Source of the DNA: Eubacterium sp.
GTDB taxonomy: Bacteria; Bacillota; Clostridia; Oscillospirales; Acutalibacteraceae
Direction of reading: 5' to 3'
Assembly (NCBI GenBank): GCA_014465955.1
Contig: JACTVT010000009.1
Location: forward strand, 1-57,438
DNA length: 57,438 nucleotides
In this document: positions 27,417 to 36,127 of the stretch, one piece after another
How positions within the stretch are numbered: position 1 is the first letter of the stretch
How the letters are laid out: the number at the start of each line of letters is the position of its first letter
The notes under the pieces: generated by a model
The model's input: the letters and a program-made list of their open reading frames with translations, nothing else
Told to the model about the DNA's origin: nothing
Database searches by the model: none
Made by a program: the position numbers and the translations under genes

Positions 27417-28271
27417 ATGGGTCAATTTTCAGAATTTTATCCCACTGTCTGTTTCTCTTATTTTATGGCGATAATACTGCTTACAGTTATACTCGGCAAT
27501 CCTGTTTATATTTTGCTTTCGTTTTTGTTTGCTTTTTTATACAGATTGAAAATTGCAGGCAAAAATGCATTATCGTCGCTTAAATTTATTTTTCCTGTTA
27601 TACTTCTGACCGGTGTATTCAATATGTTTTTCAGCCATTTCGGCGTTACAAGGCTTTTTTCAGTCGGCAGTTATGATTTTACGCTCGAAAGCCTTTTGTT
27701 CGGCTTGTCTACGGGCGTAATGCTCGGGTCGGTAATTCTGTGGTTTCTGTGTTATACAGATGTTGTGACAAGCGAAAAGTTTATTGCGGTTTTCGGCGGT
27801 TTTATGCCGAATCTTGCACTTCTTTTTTCAATGGTGCTTAGGTTTATTCCGCTTATGGTTAAAACCTCAAACGAGATTAAAGAGGCAAATATCGGTCTTG
27901 GAAAAGAGGTTCGGGGACTGAAAAACAGTATAAACAGATTTTCGTGCCTTGTTTCAATTTCACTTGAAAAAAGTATGGAAACTGCCGACGCCATGCGCAG
28001 CAGAGGATTTGGAAGCGGAAAAAGAAAACCGTTCAACAGATATAAATTCAGTATTGCCGACGGTGTTATGCTTGCCGTTTTGCTTGCAATATCGGCGGTA
28101 GTTCTCGTTTCATATGTTTTAAAAATTAATACATTCACTTTTGAACCGAAACCGGCTTTTGAAAATATTAATGTGATTTTTTATGTTTTGTTTGCAATAC
28201 TGTCGGCATTGCCTGTCGCAGTTGATTGTGCAGGAGAGATTAAATGGCATTTCTTGAAATCGAAAATTTAA
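27417..28271 (+). CDS. ECF transporter transmembrane (T) component
   Basis: A 284-residue membrane protein of the EcfT/CbiQ family, which couples ATP hydrolysis by the A subunits to the substrate-binding S subunit in vitamin and micronutrient uptake. Several hydrophobic helices lie in the first 130 residues and two at the C-terminus. The coupling-helix region carries the family Ala-Arg-Gly signature (ETADAMRSRGFGSGKR, about residues 188-203). AAAGGAGGAACGG gives a strong start. Its 3' end overlaps the ATPase gene by 28 bases, which supports coupled translation. Confidence 0.9.
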   Translation: MGQFSEFYPTVCFSYFMAIILLTVILGNPVYILLSFLFAFLYRLKIAGKNALSSLKFIFPVILLTGVFNMFFSHFGVTRLFSVGSYDFTLESLLFGLSTGVMLGSVILWFLCYTDVVTSEKFIAVFGGFMPNLALLFSMVLRFIPLMVKTSNEIKEANIGLGKEVRGLKNSINRFSCLVSISLEKSMETADAMRSRGFGSGKRKPFNRYKFSIADGVMLAVLLAISAVVLVSYVLKINTFTFEPKPAFENINVIFYVLFAILSALPVAVDCAGEIKWHFLKSKI

Positions 28272-29734
28272 GTTTTACATATCCGAATTGCGATGAAAAA
28301 GCGCTTGACGGTGTTAATATTTCTGTTTCAGAGGGCAGCCTTTGCCTTGTTGTCGGTAAATCGGGCAGCGGAAAATCCACTCTTCTGCGTCTGCTGAAAA
28401 AAGAAATTGCGCCAAGCGGTAAAATCAGCGGAAAGATAAAAATGGTAACAGACAATATCGGTTTTGTAAGTCAGAATGTTGAAAGCAATATTGTTACGGA
28501 CACAGTCTCATCCGAACTTGCCTTTTCACTTGAAAATAAAGGCGTCGGCAGAGAAAAAGCAGGGCTGAAAATTGCTGAAACGGCGAGTTATTTTAATCTG
28601 AACGGCATTTATAATGATAAAACAGACAGCCTTTCGGGCGGCACAAAGCAACTTTTGTCGCTTGCATCTGTTGTTATTTCAAATCCTGATATGATTATTT
28701 TTGATGAGCCTGTTTCACAACTTGACCCGGTTTCCGCCGAGAATTTTTTGAACACTGTGCTGAAACTGAACAGGGAACAGGGGATAACCGTTTTAATAAG
28801 CAGTCATAAAATTGATAAGTTGCTGCCGGTTGCAGACAAAATTATTTATCTTGAAAACGGCAGGGCAGATACTTTTGATAAGCCGCAGGAATTTGCGGAT
28901 TTTCTGCTTGAAAGCAGCAGCAATTTTAAATCGGTTCTGCCTGCTTATACGCAGGCTTTAAGCGGTGCGCCGATTGATTTTATAACGGCGAAAAAACAGA
29001 TTTCAGACACTCAATTCACCGAAAATCATATTGACATTATTGATGATAATGAAAAGGCTCTTTTTGCTAAAAATCTTTGCTTTGCATATAAAAAAGGGCA
29101 GAAAAATGTTTTGTTCCGCCTGAATTTCTGCGCTTATAAAGGTAAAATTAATGCAGTTGTAGGCGCAAACGGCAGCGGCAAAACAACGCTTTTAAAAATT
29201 CTGTCGGGTATTTATAAGCCATACAGCGGCAAGGTGAAAGCATACGGCAAAATATGCTATATGCCGCAGAATGTGAAAACAATGTTTTTGAAGGATACTG
29301 TTTTTGAAGAACTTGACTGTGATGATATTTACTTAAAACAGTTTGGTTTGATGCATTTAAAGAGCAGAAATCCGTTTGATTTAAGCGGCGGCGAGGAACA
29401 GCGCCTTGCGATTGCGAAAATTGTAAAAACAGGCGCAGATATTATTCTGCTTGACGAGCCTACAAAATCGGTTGATGCCCCGTTCAAAGCAGAACTTGCC
29501 GAAATGCTTAAATCTTTGTGCAGAAAAGGTAAAACGATTGTTATTGTTACACATGATTTGGAATTTGCAGGCAGGTACTGTGATTTTGCCTCGTTTTTGT
29601 TTGACGGTGACATTATTGTATCTGATGAGCGTAAAAGATTTTTTACAAATCTTGATGTTTATACAACCGTTCTTTCGAGGCTGACAAACGGTCGGGCAAT
29701 TTGCGTGGATGATATAAAGGGTTATAATGAGTAA
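28244..29734 (+). CDS. ECF transporter fused double ATPase (A1-A2)
   Basis: A 496-residue protein with two complete ABC domains in one chain, in place of separate EcfA1 and EcfA2. Domain 1 has Walker A GKSGSGKSTLL (about residues 37-47), signature LSGGTKQLLS and Walker B MIIFDEPVSQLDP. Domain 2 has Walker A GANGSGKTTLL (about 307-317), signature LSGGEEQRLAI and Walker B IILLDEPTKSVD. Both sites look competent. It is cytosolic and bound to the T component encoded just upstream with a 28-base overlap. The S-component gene starts within its last codons (8-base overlap). Confidence 0.93.
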   Translation: MAFLEIENLSFTYPNCDEKALDGVNISVSEGSLCLVVGKSGSGKSTLLRLLKKEIAPSGKISGKIKMVTDNIGFVSQNVESNIVTDTVSSELAFSLENKGVGREKAGLKIAETASYFNLNGIYNDKTDSLSGGTKQLLSLASVVISNPDMIIFDEPVSQLDPVSAENFLNTVLKLNREQGITVLISSHKIDKLLPVADKIIYLENGRADTFDKPQEFADFLLESSSNFKSVLPAYTQALSGAPIDFITAKKQISDTQFTENHIDIIDDNEKALFAKNLCFAYKKGQKNVLFRLNFCAYKGKINAVVGANGSGKTTLLKILSGIYKPYSGKVKAYGKICYMPQNVKTMFLKDTVFEELDCDDIYLKQFGLMHLKSRNPFDLSGGEEQRLAIAKIVKTGADIILLDEPTKSVDAPFKAELAEMLKSLCRKGKTIVIVTHDLEFAGRYCDFASFLFDGDIIVSDERKRFFTNLDVYTTVLSRLTNGRAICVDDIKGYNE

Positions 29735-30446
29735 AAAAAATAAATTACTGTCTGCCGTTTTAATTGTGCTGACAGGTATTCTGATTGTTTTATGGCAGAT
29801 TTTTTGGGCTGAAAATACATCTTATTATATTGTAAGCGCAGTGATTTTACTGCTTTCACTTGTGCCGTTTTTTGCCGAATTTGAGCGTTCAAGGCCGTCT
29901 GCGAGGGAGATGGCGCTGCTCTCTGTTTTGATTGCGCTTGCAGTGGCATCAAGGGCAGTGTTTTATCTTATTCCGCAGTTCAAGCCAATCGGCGCAGTTG
30001 TAATTGCCTCTGCGGTCTGCCTCGGCGCAAGCAGGGGATATATAGTCGGCGCATTTTCGGCGTTTGTTTCAAATTTTATTTTCGGTCAGGGACTTTTTAC
30101 TCCGTTTCAGATGGTTGCACTCGGGCTTGTGGGCTTTATTTCAGGTTTGATATTTGACAAAATCAACGCAAACAGAGTAAATCTTGCCGTTATCGGGTTT
30201 GTTCTTACATCTGTTTTATATGGCATTATTGTAGATACAAGTTCTGTTCTTACAATGGTGAATGACTATAATTTTGCCTCGGTATTAGCCGTTTATGCCG
30301 CAGGCGTGCCGTTTTCACTGATTTTCGGCAGTGCAACGGCGCTGTTTCTGTTTCTTTTCGGCGAACCGTTTATTAAAAAAATAAAGCGTATTGTTGTTAA
30401 ATATGACATTAATAAAAAGATGGAAAATGGTGATATTTATGGCTGA
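29727..30446 (+). CDS. ECF transporter substrate-binding (S) component
   Basis: A 239-residue membrane protein with about six hydrophobic helices. After two N-terminal helices it has SAREMALLSVLIALAVASRA, typical of the first conserved helix of many S components, then PIGAVVIASAVCLGASRGY and FGQGLFTPFQMVALGLVGF. S components bind the vitamin or cofactor precursor. The substrate cannot be read: no riboswitch or biosynthetic neighbour is present to hint at thiamine, riboflavin, folate, cobalamin or queuosine. Overlapping its ATPase partner, it forms a dedicated (group I-like) transporter. Confidence 0.85.
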   Translation: MSKKNKLLSAVLIVLTGILIVLWQIFWAENTSYYIVSAVILLLSLVPFFAEFERSRPSAREMALLSVLIALAVASRAVFYLIPQFKPIGAVVIASAVCLGASRGYIVGAFSAFVSNFIFGQGLFTPFQMVALGLVGFISGLIFDKINANRVNLAVIGFVLTSVLYGIIVDTSSVLTMVNDYNFASVLAVYAAGVPFSLIFGSATALFLFLFGEPFIKKIKRIVVKYDINKKMENGDIYG

Positions 30447-30714
30447 TAAAAATAAAAATCCTATTGAAAAACTTGCTTCGTTTGCGTTTACAATGGGCAT
30501 TTTGGGCGTTGCAACTATTGGTATCTGCCCTGCATTCGGTGTAATGGCAATGGTTGTGCCGATAATTATGAAAATAAAAAAAGCACCTGTCAGCGAAGAG
30601 GTGGGCAGTAAAAACAAAAAGTCTCTTTTCCTCGGCGCAGTCGCAGTTGTAATGTTTTTTATTGATATTGCAATTATATCGTTTGCACACGCAAAACTCG
30701 GTTGGTTTAACTGA
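30439..30714 (+). CDS. Small membrane protein of the ECF operon
   Basis: About 91 residues starting MADKNKNPIEKLASFAF, with two transmembrane helices (about residues 15-40 and 58-80) separated by a Lys-rich loop; the pattern resembles DUF4190-like small membrane proteins. The ATG at 30439 lies inside the end of the S-component gene (8-base overlap); an in-frame ATG at 30427 is an alternative. Membership in the transporter operon is clear from the overlap, but a role as a transporter accessory is only inferred. Confidence 0.65.
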   Translation: MADKNKNPIEKLASFAFTMGILGVATIGICPAFGVMAMVVPIIMKIKKAPVSEEVGSKNKKSLFLGAVAVVMFFIDIAIISFAHAKLGWFN

Positions 30715-30754
30715 ATATAAAAAGCGCAGCGATAAGCGTTTCTGTTTTAATTAT

Positions 30755-30818
30755 TGATTGAATTTCAAAAGTTTATGATTGAATTTCGTAATTTATTTTG
30801 CTGTGCTTAATATATAAT
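30755..30818 (+). promoter_or_regulatory. Tandem operator-like repeats and -10 box before the GH95 gene
   Basis: TGATTGAATTTC occurs exactly at 30755-30766 and again at 30776-30787, 21 bases apart start to start, i.e. two helical turns. TATAAT follows at 30813-30818, 34 bases before the ATG, without a good -35 box. A weak -35 together with tandem sites suggests an activator-dependent promoter; this is inference. Confidence 0.5.
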
Positions 30819-30851
30819 TATAGTAGAATTTTATATTTTTCGGAGGTAAAA

Positions 30852-33065
30852 ATGAACAGAATTTGGTTTAAAGAAACTGCCAAAAAATGGCGCGAGGCTT
30901 TGCCGATAGGCAATGGTTATACAGGCGTTATGATATACGGCTCGCATAAAAACGAAAGGCTTTGTTTTAATGACGGCACTTTGTGGTCAGGCTATCCTAA
31001 GGACTATAATTCTACCGAGAGTTTTGAAAATCTTGAAAAAGTCAGACAATTGATTTTTGACGGCAGAAACAGTGAGGCAGATGCTCTTTGTGAGGATAAA
31101 CTCACAGGCTTTTACAGTGAGGCGTTTATGCCTCTTGGTGATATTCTGCTTGATTTTAAGGGAACAGATAAAAAGATAACTTCAAGAAGTCTTGACCTTT
31201 CAACAGGCGTTCACACTGTTTGGTCAGGTACATGTAAATCTGAAATTTTTTCATCTTATCCTGACAAAGTTACGGCTTATAAAATCCGTGCTGTTAAGCC
31301 CATTTCGCTGAAAATGAGTGCACAAAGCAAACTTCACAGCAGTGTAAGCGTTCATTCAGGCGTACTTTCTCTTTTCGGCAGTGCACCTGATTATGCTGCA
31401 CCGAATTACCTCAGAACAGAGCAGAATCCTATCAGGTATAACGAGGGCAGGGCAATGGCATTCTGCCTTTGTGCTCAGGTTTATACAAATGGTATCGTGA
31501 TTAATGAAAAAGACTGTATTAAAGTTGAAAATGCAACGGAAATTACTGTTTATTTTGTAACGGCAACAGGTTTTAACGGCTTTAACAAAATGCCGACTTC
31601 TGATACTGACGATGTAGTTAAAAAGTGCAAATCACAACTCGGCGGCGTGCTCAAGAATTTTGATGATATTAAAAAAAGGCATATTGAGGATTTTTCCGCT
31701 CTTTATAATAAGCAGGCAGTTTCATTTAACTGTGATAAAGATATTTCTGCCGACGAGTTGATAAAAGACGTAAAAAACGGCGGTGATGAAAAAGCACTTT
31801 CCGAATTACTCTATAATTACGGCAAATATATGATTATCTCGGGCAGCCGAAAGGGCGGTCAGGCACTCAATTTGCAGGGTATATGGAATGATTCGCTGCG
31901 CCCGCCGTGGAGCAGTAATTACACGGTGAATATAAATACGCAGATGAATTACTGGGGCGCTTCACGCTCGGGTCTGTCGGAATGTATTGAACCGCTTATT
32001 CAGATGGTGTATGAGGCACTTGAAACAGGCAGAAAAACAGCCGAAATCAACTATGGCTGCCGTGGCTTTGCCTGTAACCATAATGTGGATTTGTGGCGCA
32101 AAACTCCGCCTGTTGAGGGCTCGGCAAGTTATATGTTTGCTCCTCTTTGCGGCGTGTGGCTTTCAAATGAAATTTTTACGCATTATCAGAATGGTTTTCT
32201 TGGTGAGTATGAAGATAAAATCAAAGAAATTGTTACTGAATCGGCAAGATTTGCAAATGATTTTCTTGTTCTTCACGAGGGCAAATATGTTGTCTGCCCG
32301 TCTGTTTCACCTGAAAACAGTTTTAAAATCAACGGTAAAACAGGTAAAATGGATTATGCGTCTGCATTTGATATGGGCCTTGTCCGTCAGGCATTCAGCA
32401 ATGCGCTTGCAATTTCAGAAGATGAAGAATTGAAAGCCGAAATTGCCGAAAAAACGCCTGCTCTTTATCCGTTTACAAAAGGTGAAAACGGAATATGCGA
32501 ATGGCATAAACATTATGAAACACCTGAAAAAGGTCACAGGCATTTTTCACCGCTTTATGCGTTTTATCCTGCTAATATTATCGGTTATAATGAAAATCCT
32601 GAAGAAGCAAAGTGGGTTCGTGATTTGTTTTATCACCGACTTGCAAATTCAGGTCAGCACATCGGCTGGTCGGCGGCGTGGGCAATCTGCCTTTCGGCAA
32701 GGCTTCGTGATTCCGATACGGCAAAAACGGTTATCAGAAATCTTTTGTGCCACGCAGTGTTTAAAAATCTGTTCTGTGTTCACCCGCCGTTTCTGTTCCA
32801 GATAGACGGCAATCTCGGCTTTGTTGCAGGCATTAATGAAATGCTTTTAACGGAAGAGAAAGATGTTGTTACGCTGATTCCCGCTCTTCCTGAAAATTTT
32901 GCTTTGTCAGGCGAAGTTTGTGATATGGTTGTTAAGGGTGCCAAAATAAGTTTTAAATGGCAGAACGGCAAAATAATTGAGGTCTCTGCTGATAAAAAGG
33001 TAACTGTTTCGGCAGAAAATATTTCCGAGAATGCAGTTGCCGGCAAAAATGTCAGTATAAAATAA
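30852..33065 (+). CDS. GH95 glycoside hydrolase (alpha-L-fucosidase type)
   Basis: A 737-residue enzyme of glycoside hydrolase family 95, which releases terminal alpha-1,2-L-fucose (some members alpha-galactose) from glycans such as mucin or milk oligosaccharides. The start WREALPIGNGYTGVMIYG is typical. Catalytic-region motifs are SSNYTVNINTQMNYW with the NxN pair near residue 360, the CEWHKHYE region and QIDGNLGF near residue 650. Length fits the family. No signal peptide is seen, so it probably acts in the cytosol on imported oligosaccharides. ATG at 30852 is chosen over upstream in-frame codons because CGGAGG lies 6 bases before it. It precedes a GH2 gene but has its own terminator. Confidence 0.9.
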   Translation: MNRIWFKETAKKWREALPIGNGYTGVMIYGSHKNERLCFNDGTLWSGYPKDYNSTESFENLEKVRQLIFDGRNSEADALCEDKLTGFYSEAFMPLGDILLDFKGTDKKITSRSLDLSTGVHTVWSGTCKSEIFSSYPDKVTAYKIRAVKPISLKMSAQSKLHSSVSVHSGVLSLFGSAPDYAAPNYLRTEQNPIRYNEGRAMAFCLCAQVYTNGIVINEKDCIKVENATEITVYFVTATGFNGFNKMPTSDTDDVVKKCKSQLGGVLKNFDDIKKRHIEDFSALYNKQAVSFNCDKDISADELIKDVKNGGDEKALSELLYNYGKYMIISGSRKGGQALNLQGIWNDSLRPPWSSNYTVNINTQMNYWGASRSGLSECIEPLIQMVYEALETGRKTAEINYGCRGFACNHNVDLWRKTPPVEGSASYMFAPLCGVWLSNEIFTHYQNGFLGEYEDKIKEIVTESARFANDFLVLHEGKYVVCPSVSPENSFKINGKTGKMDYASAFDMGLVRQAFSNALAISEDEELKAEIAEKTPALYPFTKGENGICEWHKHYETPEKGHRHFSPLYAFYPANIIGYNENPEEAKWVRDLFYHRLANSGQHIGWSAAWAICLSARLRDSDTAKTVIRNLLCHAVFKNLFCVHPPFLFQIDGNLGFVAGINEMLLTEEKDVVTLIPALPENFALSGEVCDMVVKGAKISFKWQNGKIIEVSADKKVTVSAENISENAVAGKNVSIK

Positions 33066-33074
33066 ATTAAGTAA

Positions 33075-33112
33075 GCCTGATGATAAGCGGTTGTATTATC
33101 GTCAGGCTTTTT
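33075..33112 (+). terminator. Terminator after the GH95 gene
   Basis: GCCTGATGATAA (33075-33086) pairs with TTATCGTCAGGC (33096-33107) with one wobble, then T5. Confidence 0.9.
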
Positions 33113-33234
33113 CGTATTGTTATTATATAGTAGGATTTCTGAATTTTAAAGCAGTTTTTCAAAAGAAATTCCTTGTATATCATTGTATAATAGAATTATC
33201 AAAAGGTCAATATTTCTATATTTTGAGGTGAATT

Positions 33235-33483
33235 ATGAAAGCATTAATCAGAGAAGAAATTGTAAAAATTCCTACTTATAAAACAGCCGAGGCTGAAAAT
33301 TCGTTTAATCAACTTGTTTTATTCGGAGAGAAACATATAAATGATAAAATTGAGTATGATTTCTTTGCCGTTTCCATGCCTGAACTTGAAGTTTATCAGG
33401 ACGATATTCAGAAACGCAGTGATGATTACTGTAAATATTTAACATATCTCGGCAAAAAAGGATTGGAGGAGATTGGCAGATGA
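33235..33483 (+). CDS. Small hypothetical protein coupled to GH2
   Basis: An 82-residue soluble, charged protein with no signal or membrane segment. The beginning, IREEIVKIPTYKTAEAE, faintly recalls the N-terminal IPTY motif of DUF5107-containing proteins, but the rest does not follow that family, so no assignment is made. The C-terminal half looks helical (DDIQKRSDDYCKYLTYLGKK). GAGGTG precedes the ATG and a TATAAT lies at 33186-33191. Its stop overlaps the GH2 start as ATGA, so it is cotranslated with the glycosidase. It could be the remnant N-terminus of a larger protein or a small partner. Confidence 0.6.
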   Translation: MKALIREEIVKIPTYKTAEAENSFNQLVLFGEKHINDKIEYDFFAVSMPELEVYQDDIQKRSDDYCKYLTYLGKKGLEEIGR

Positions 33484-35066
33484 AACAAGTAATAGATCTT
33501 AAAATTTGGAATTTCAGAATTGACAGTCTTAATTTTGAAAAGCAGGTTATATTGCCGTATACGTGGAATGTTGATGATAATATGCAGGTGCAGTTATACC
33601 GTGGTAAGGCGGAATATAACACTGATGTCGAGATTGAATCACTTGAAAATAAAACCGCCGTGCTGTATTTCGGTTGTGCGTTTCATACGGCAAATGTATA
33701 TGTAAACGGTGCGTTGGCAGGTACTCATACGGGAAGCGGATATACGCCGTTTGAGTTTGATGTTACAAAATATCTTAAAGAGGGCAAAAATAACATTCTC
33801 GTTACGGTAGATAATTACAAAAGCGGTGAAATGCTGCCGCATATGCTTGATTACGACTGGGCAGATGACGGCGGCTTAACACGCAATGTAACGCTTACAA
33901 TATGCGATAATTCGGATTTGTTTGATATGAGCGTTACATATACTGTTGAAAATATGACAGATACGGTTTGCAGCGGCATAATGAATATTGACGTAAACGC
34001 TGCTGCACAGGCAGCACAAATTGAAGTTGTTGATTTAAAAACTAATGAAACGGTTATTCAAAAAACTGCATTTATTGACGGCGTAATTTCACTCCCGTTT
34101 GAAAACCTGAAACTGTGGGATACAGAAAATCCTAATCTTTATATTGTTAAAATCAAATCTGACGGTGATGAAATTTCAAAGCGTATCGGCTTTCGCACAA
34201 TTGAGGTTAAGGGTACAAAAGTGCTCCTTAACGGCAAATCCATTTATATGAAGGGTTGTGAATGGATGCCGGGATCACACCCTGATTACGGTATGGCAGA
34301 GCCGATTGAGCACAGTATTAAGTGCCTGTCACAGTTGAAAAATGCAGGCTGTGTTTTCACTCGTTTTCACTGGCAGCAGGATACAGGTATTTTTGACTGG
34401 TGTGACGAAAACGGACTTCTTGTTCAGGAGGAAATTCCGTATTGGGGCTCACCTAAAAAAGCAACTGCATTGCAGGTGAATCTTGCAAAGCAGCACGCAG
34501 ATGATATGGTGCATTATCATTCTCATCACCCGTCAATCATTTGTTGGGGTGTTGGTAACGAACTCGGTGCAAAAACAAAACAGACAATCGGATATGTTGA
34601 TGAAATGTATAAATATTTTAAGTCCATAGACAGTTCAAGGCTTGTAAATTATGTGTCAAATACACTTCATTACAGAACATTATTTCAGAAAGATGATGCC
34701 GCTCTTCACGGCGACATTGCAATGTGGAATGAGTATCTCGGATTGTGGCTGAAATGCAAAGACATAAAAAAAACTATTATTGAAACGCATAACAGTTGCG
34801 GCAATATGCCGTCTATGGTAACTGAATTCGGACTGTGTGAGCCGCACTTCAAAGGCGGAGATGAAAGAAGAACTGAAATTCTGCTTGAACGTATGCCGAT
34901 TTATAAATCCCTGCCAAATATGGTGGGTTATGTTTGGTTTTCTCTGAATGATTACCGCACACATTGCGGTGAGGCAGGCAAGGGTAAAATGAAACAGCGC
35001 ATACACGGCTCAACTGATTTATACGGCAATGAAAAACCATCTTATCAGGTATTTAAAAATTGCTGA
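33480..35066 (+). CDS. Glycoside hydrolase family 2 (beta-galactosidase/glucuronidase type)
   Basis: A 528-residue compact GH2 enzyme. The sugar-binding jelly-roll domain occupies about residues 1-145 (ILPYTWNVDD, YRGKAEYNTDV, VYVNGALAGTHTGSGYTPFE), an immunoglobulin-like domain follows to about 245, then a TIM barrel from MKGCEWMPGSHPDYG. The acid/base Glu is in WGVGNELG near residue 360 and the nucleophile Glu in MVTEFGLCEPH near 447. No C-terminal extra domains and no signal peptide, so it is cytosolic and short for the family, closest in plan to beta-glucuronidases. Exact specificity is not readable. Placed after a fucosidase, it fits glycan breakdown. Confidence 0.9.
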   Translation: MKQVIDLKIWNFRIDSLNFEKQVILPYTWNVDDNMQVQLYRGKAEYNTDVEIESLENKTAVLYFGCAFHTANVYVNGALAGTHTGSGYTPFEFDVTKYLKEGKNNILVTVDNYKSGEMLPHMLDYDWADDGGLTRNVTLTICDNSDLFDMSVTYTVENMTDTVCSGIMNIDVNAAAQAAQIEVVDLKTNETVIQKTAFIDGVISLPFENLKLWDTENPNLYIVKIKSDGDEISKRIGFRTIEVKGTKVLLNGKSIYMKGCEWMPGSHPDYGMAEPIEHSIKCLSQLKNAGCVFTRFHWQQDTGIFDWCDENGLLVQEEIPYWGSPKKATALQVNLAKQHADDMVHYHSHHPSIICWGVGNELGAKTKQTIGYVDEMYKYFKSIDSSRLVNYVSNTLHYRTLFQKDDAALHGDIAMWNEYLGLWLKCKDIKKTIIETHNSCGNMPSMVTEFGLCEPHFKGGDERRTEILLERMPIYKSLPNMVGYVWFSLNDYRTHCGEAGKGKMKQRIHGSTDLYGNEKPSYQVFKNC

Positions 35067-35445
35067 TTTATAATATCAGCAGGGCGGGTTTAGTTATTAT
35101 GTCGTTATAATTTATAATTGTAAGTTTCGGCGTGCTCGAGTATGATAATGGCGTTTTCAAAGGAGCAATGCCTGTGTCAGAGCCTGTAACAGAGCCTTGG
35201 TGACAAAGAACCTGTTATATTGCCGATTCGTAGGGGCAGGCGTTCTTCGGATTGCGGTGCCCAAAATTTATAATTGCACAATAAATGTGCTCAAAAATTT
35301 GGACCGCCGCAAATTCTTATTACTTCCTTTATCTCGCACTGCGAGCGGCCGCAAACGAATCAACGACCCATATAAAATTAAAATAAACGCAGGAATTTGT
35401 TGTATTCCTGCGTTTATTTCTTATTTGGATTATCAGTCAGTCCTA
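35062..35445 (+). other. Decayed intergenic region with repeat and gene fragments
   Basis: No intact gene. It opens with a GCTGAT/ATCAGC hairpin over the GH2 stop. An open stretch ending at 35203 encodes VLEYDNGVFKGAMPVSEPV and a stop, with no start codon, and looks like the tail of a lost gene. GTAGGGGCA...TGCCC at 35231-35262 resembles a degenerate TGTAGGG-family unit. CTCGCACTGCGAG and GCGGCCGC palindromes follow near 35334-35352. Confidence 0.45.
35381..35419 (+). terminator. Strong intrinsic terminator with no intact upstream gene
   Basis: A perfect 16-base-pair stem, AAATAAACGCAGGAAT (35381-35396) with ATTCCTGCGTTTATTT (35404-35419), and a 7-base loop. The transcript it once ended is not evident; it sits just ahead of the truncated CFI-box reading frame. 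Confidence 0.8.
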
Positions 35446-35868
35446 AAATATAATCGGTTGTTGTGTTATGATATGGGAAACTATCAAGAGGCTATAAACG
35501 CATATAACAAATCAAAAGAATACGATTATCAACCGTCTGATTTATATTATAAAGAGTGTATACAAAAAATAGAACAAAAAAAGACTAATTCACAGAAATC
35601 ATCGGGCGGCTGCTATGTAGCCACGTGTGTTTATGGCTCATATGATTGTCCTGAGGTGTGGACTTTGCGCCGCTTTCGTGATGATATTCTTTCAAAAAAT
35701 TTCTTTGGCAGATTATTTATAAAATGTTATTATGCAGTCAGTCCAACGGCAGTAAAATTGTTCGGTGGTTATATGTGGTTTCATAAATTGTTTAAGTTAT
35801 CGCTTGATAAATTAGTTGCAGAATTGCAGGACAAGGGTGTTGAAAATACATCTTATAGTGATAAATAA
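35446..35868 (+). pseudogene. CFI-box C-terminal protein, probably 5'-truncated
   Basis: The recognisable protein begins abruptly with a TPR-like helix pair (KYNRLLCYDMGNYQEAINAY) and continues to the CFI-box-type C-terminal domain: GGCYVATCVYGSYDCPEVW, then TLRRFRDDILSKNFFGR, YYAVSPTAVKLFGGY and KLDKLVAEL-like helices. Proteins with this C-terminal domain are common in Clostridia, of unknown function, usually with a longer N-terminal part. Here the frame runs open upstream, but only through repeat and terminator sequence with an implausible composition, and no ribosome-binding site precedes the first ATG at 35473. It is therefore most likely a truncated remnant, though a short 131-residue product from 35473 cannot be excluded. 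Confidence 0.6.
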
Positions 35869-35889
35869 AATAAGGATGGAGGTGTGATT

Positions 35890-36033
35890 ATGTGGTGTCC
35901 GTATTATGAAGACGGTGAGTACAAATGCGATTTATGTAAGAATACCGTTAGTGAGGCAAAACACGATAATTATTGTACCGATTGGAACGGTACGAATTAT
36001 CAGGATTGTGACATTTACAAAAAATATTCATAA
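35890..36033 (+). CDS. 47-residue Cys-rich protein
   Basis: A short gene with an excellent GGAGGTG ribosome-binding site 7 bases before the ATG. The product starts MWCPYYEDGEYKCDLCKN and has five cysteines in the order C-x9-C-x2-C-x12-C-x10-C (approximate spacing), with aromatic residues between them and the end QDCDIYKKYS. The CPYY...YC...C pattern resembles small metal-binding Cys-rich modules. It lies 21 bases after the CFI-box reading frame on the same strand, so the two were probably one transcript. Function unknown; a zinc or iron-sulfur site is inferred from the cysteines only. Confidence 0.65.
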   Translation: MWCPYYEDGEYKCDLCKNTVSEAKHDNYCTDWNGTNYQDCDIYKKYS

Positions 36034-36088
36034 AATAACAATATTCTTAAAACGACAAAAAGTTTATTGTTTTTTAACATTTAAAAAG

Positions 36089-36117
36089 TTGACTTTTTTG
36101 CCAAAATATGGTATTAT
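36089..36117 (+). promoter_or_regulatory. Promoter of the P-type ATPase leader
   Basis: TTGACT (36089-36094), 17-base spacer, TATTAT (36112-36117) preceded by TGG (extended -10). Transcription would start a few bases before the riboswitch-like leader. Confidence 0.75.
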
Positions 36118-36127
36118 GTCAATAAAT

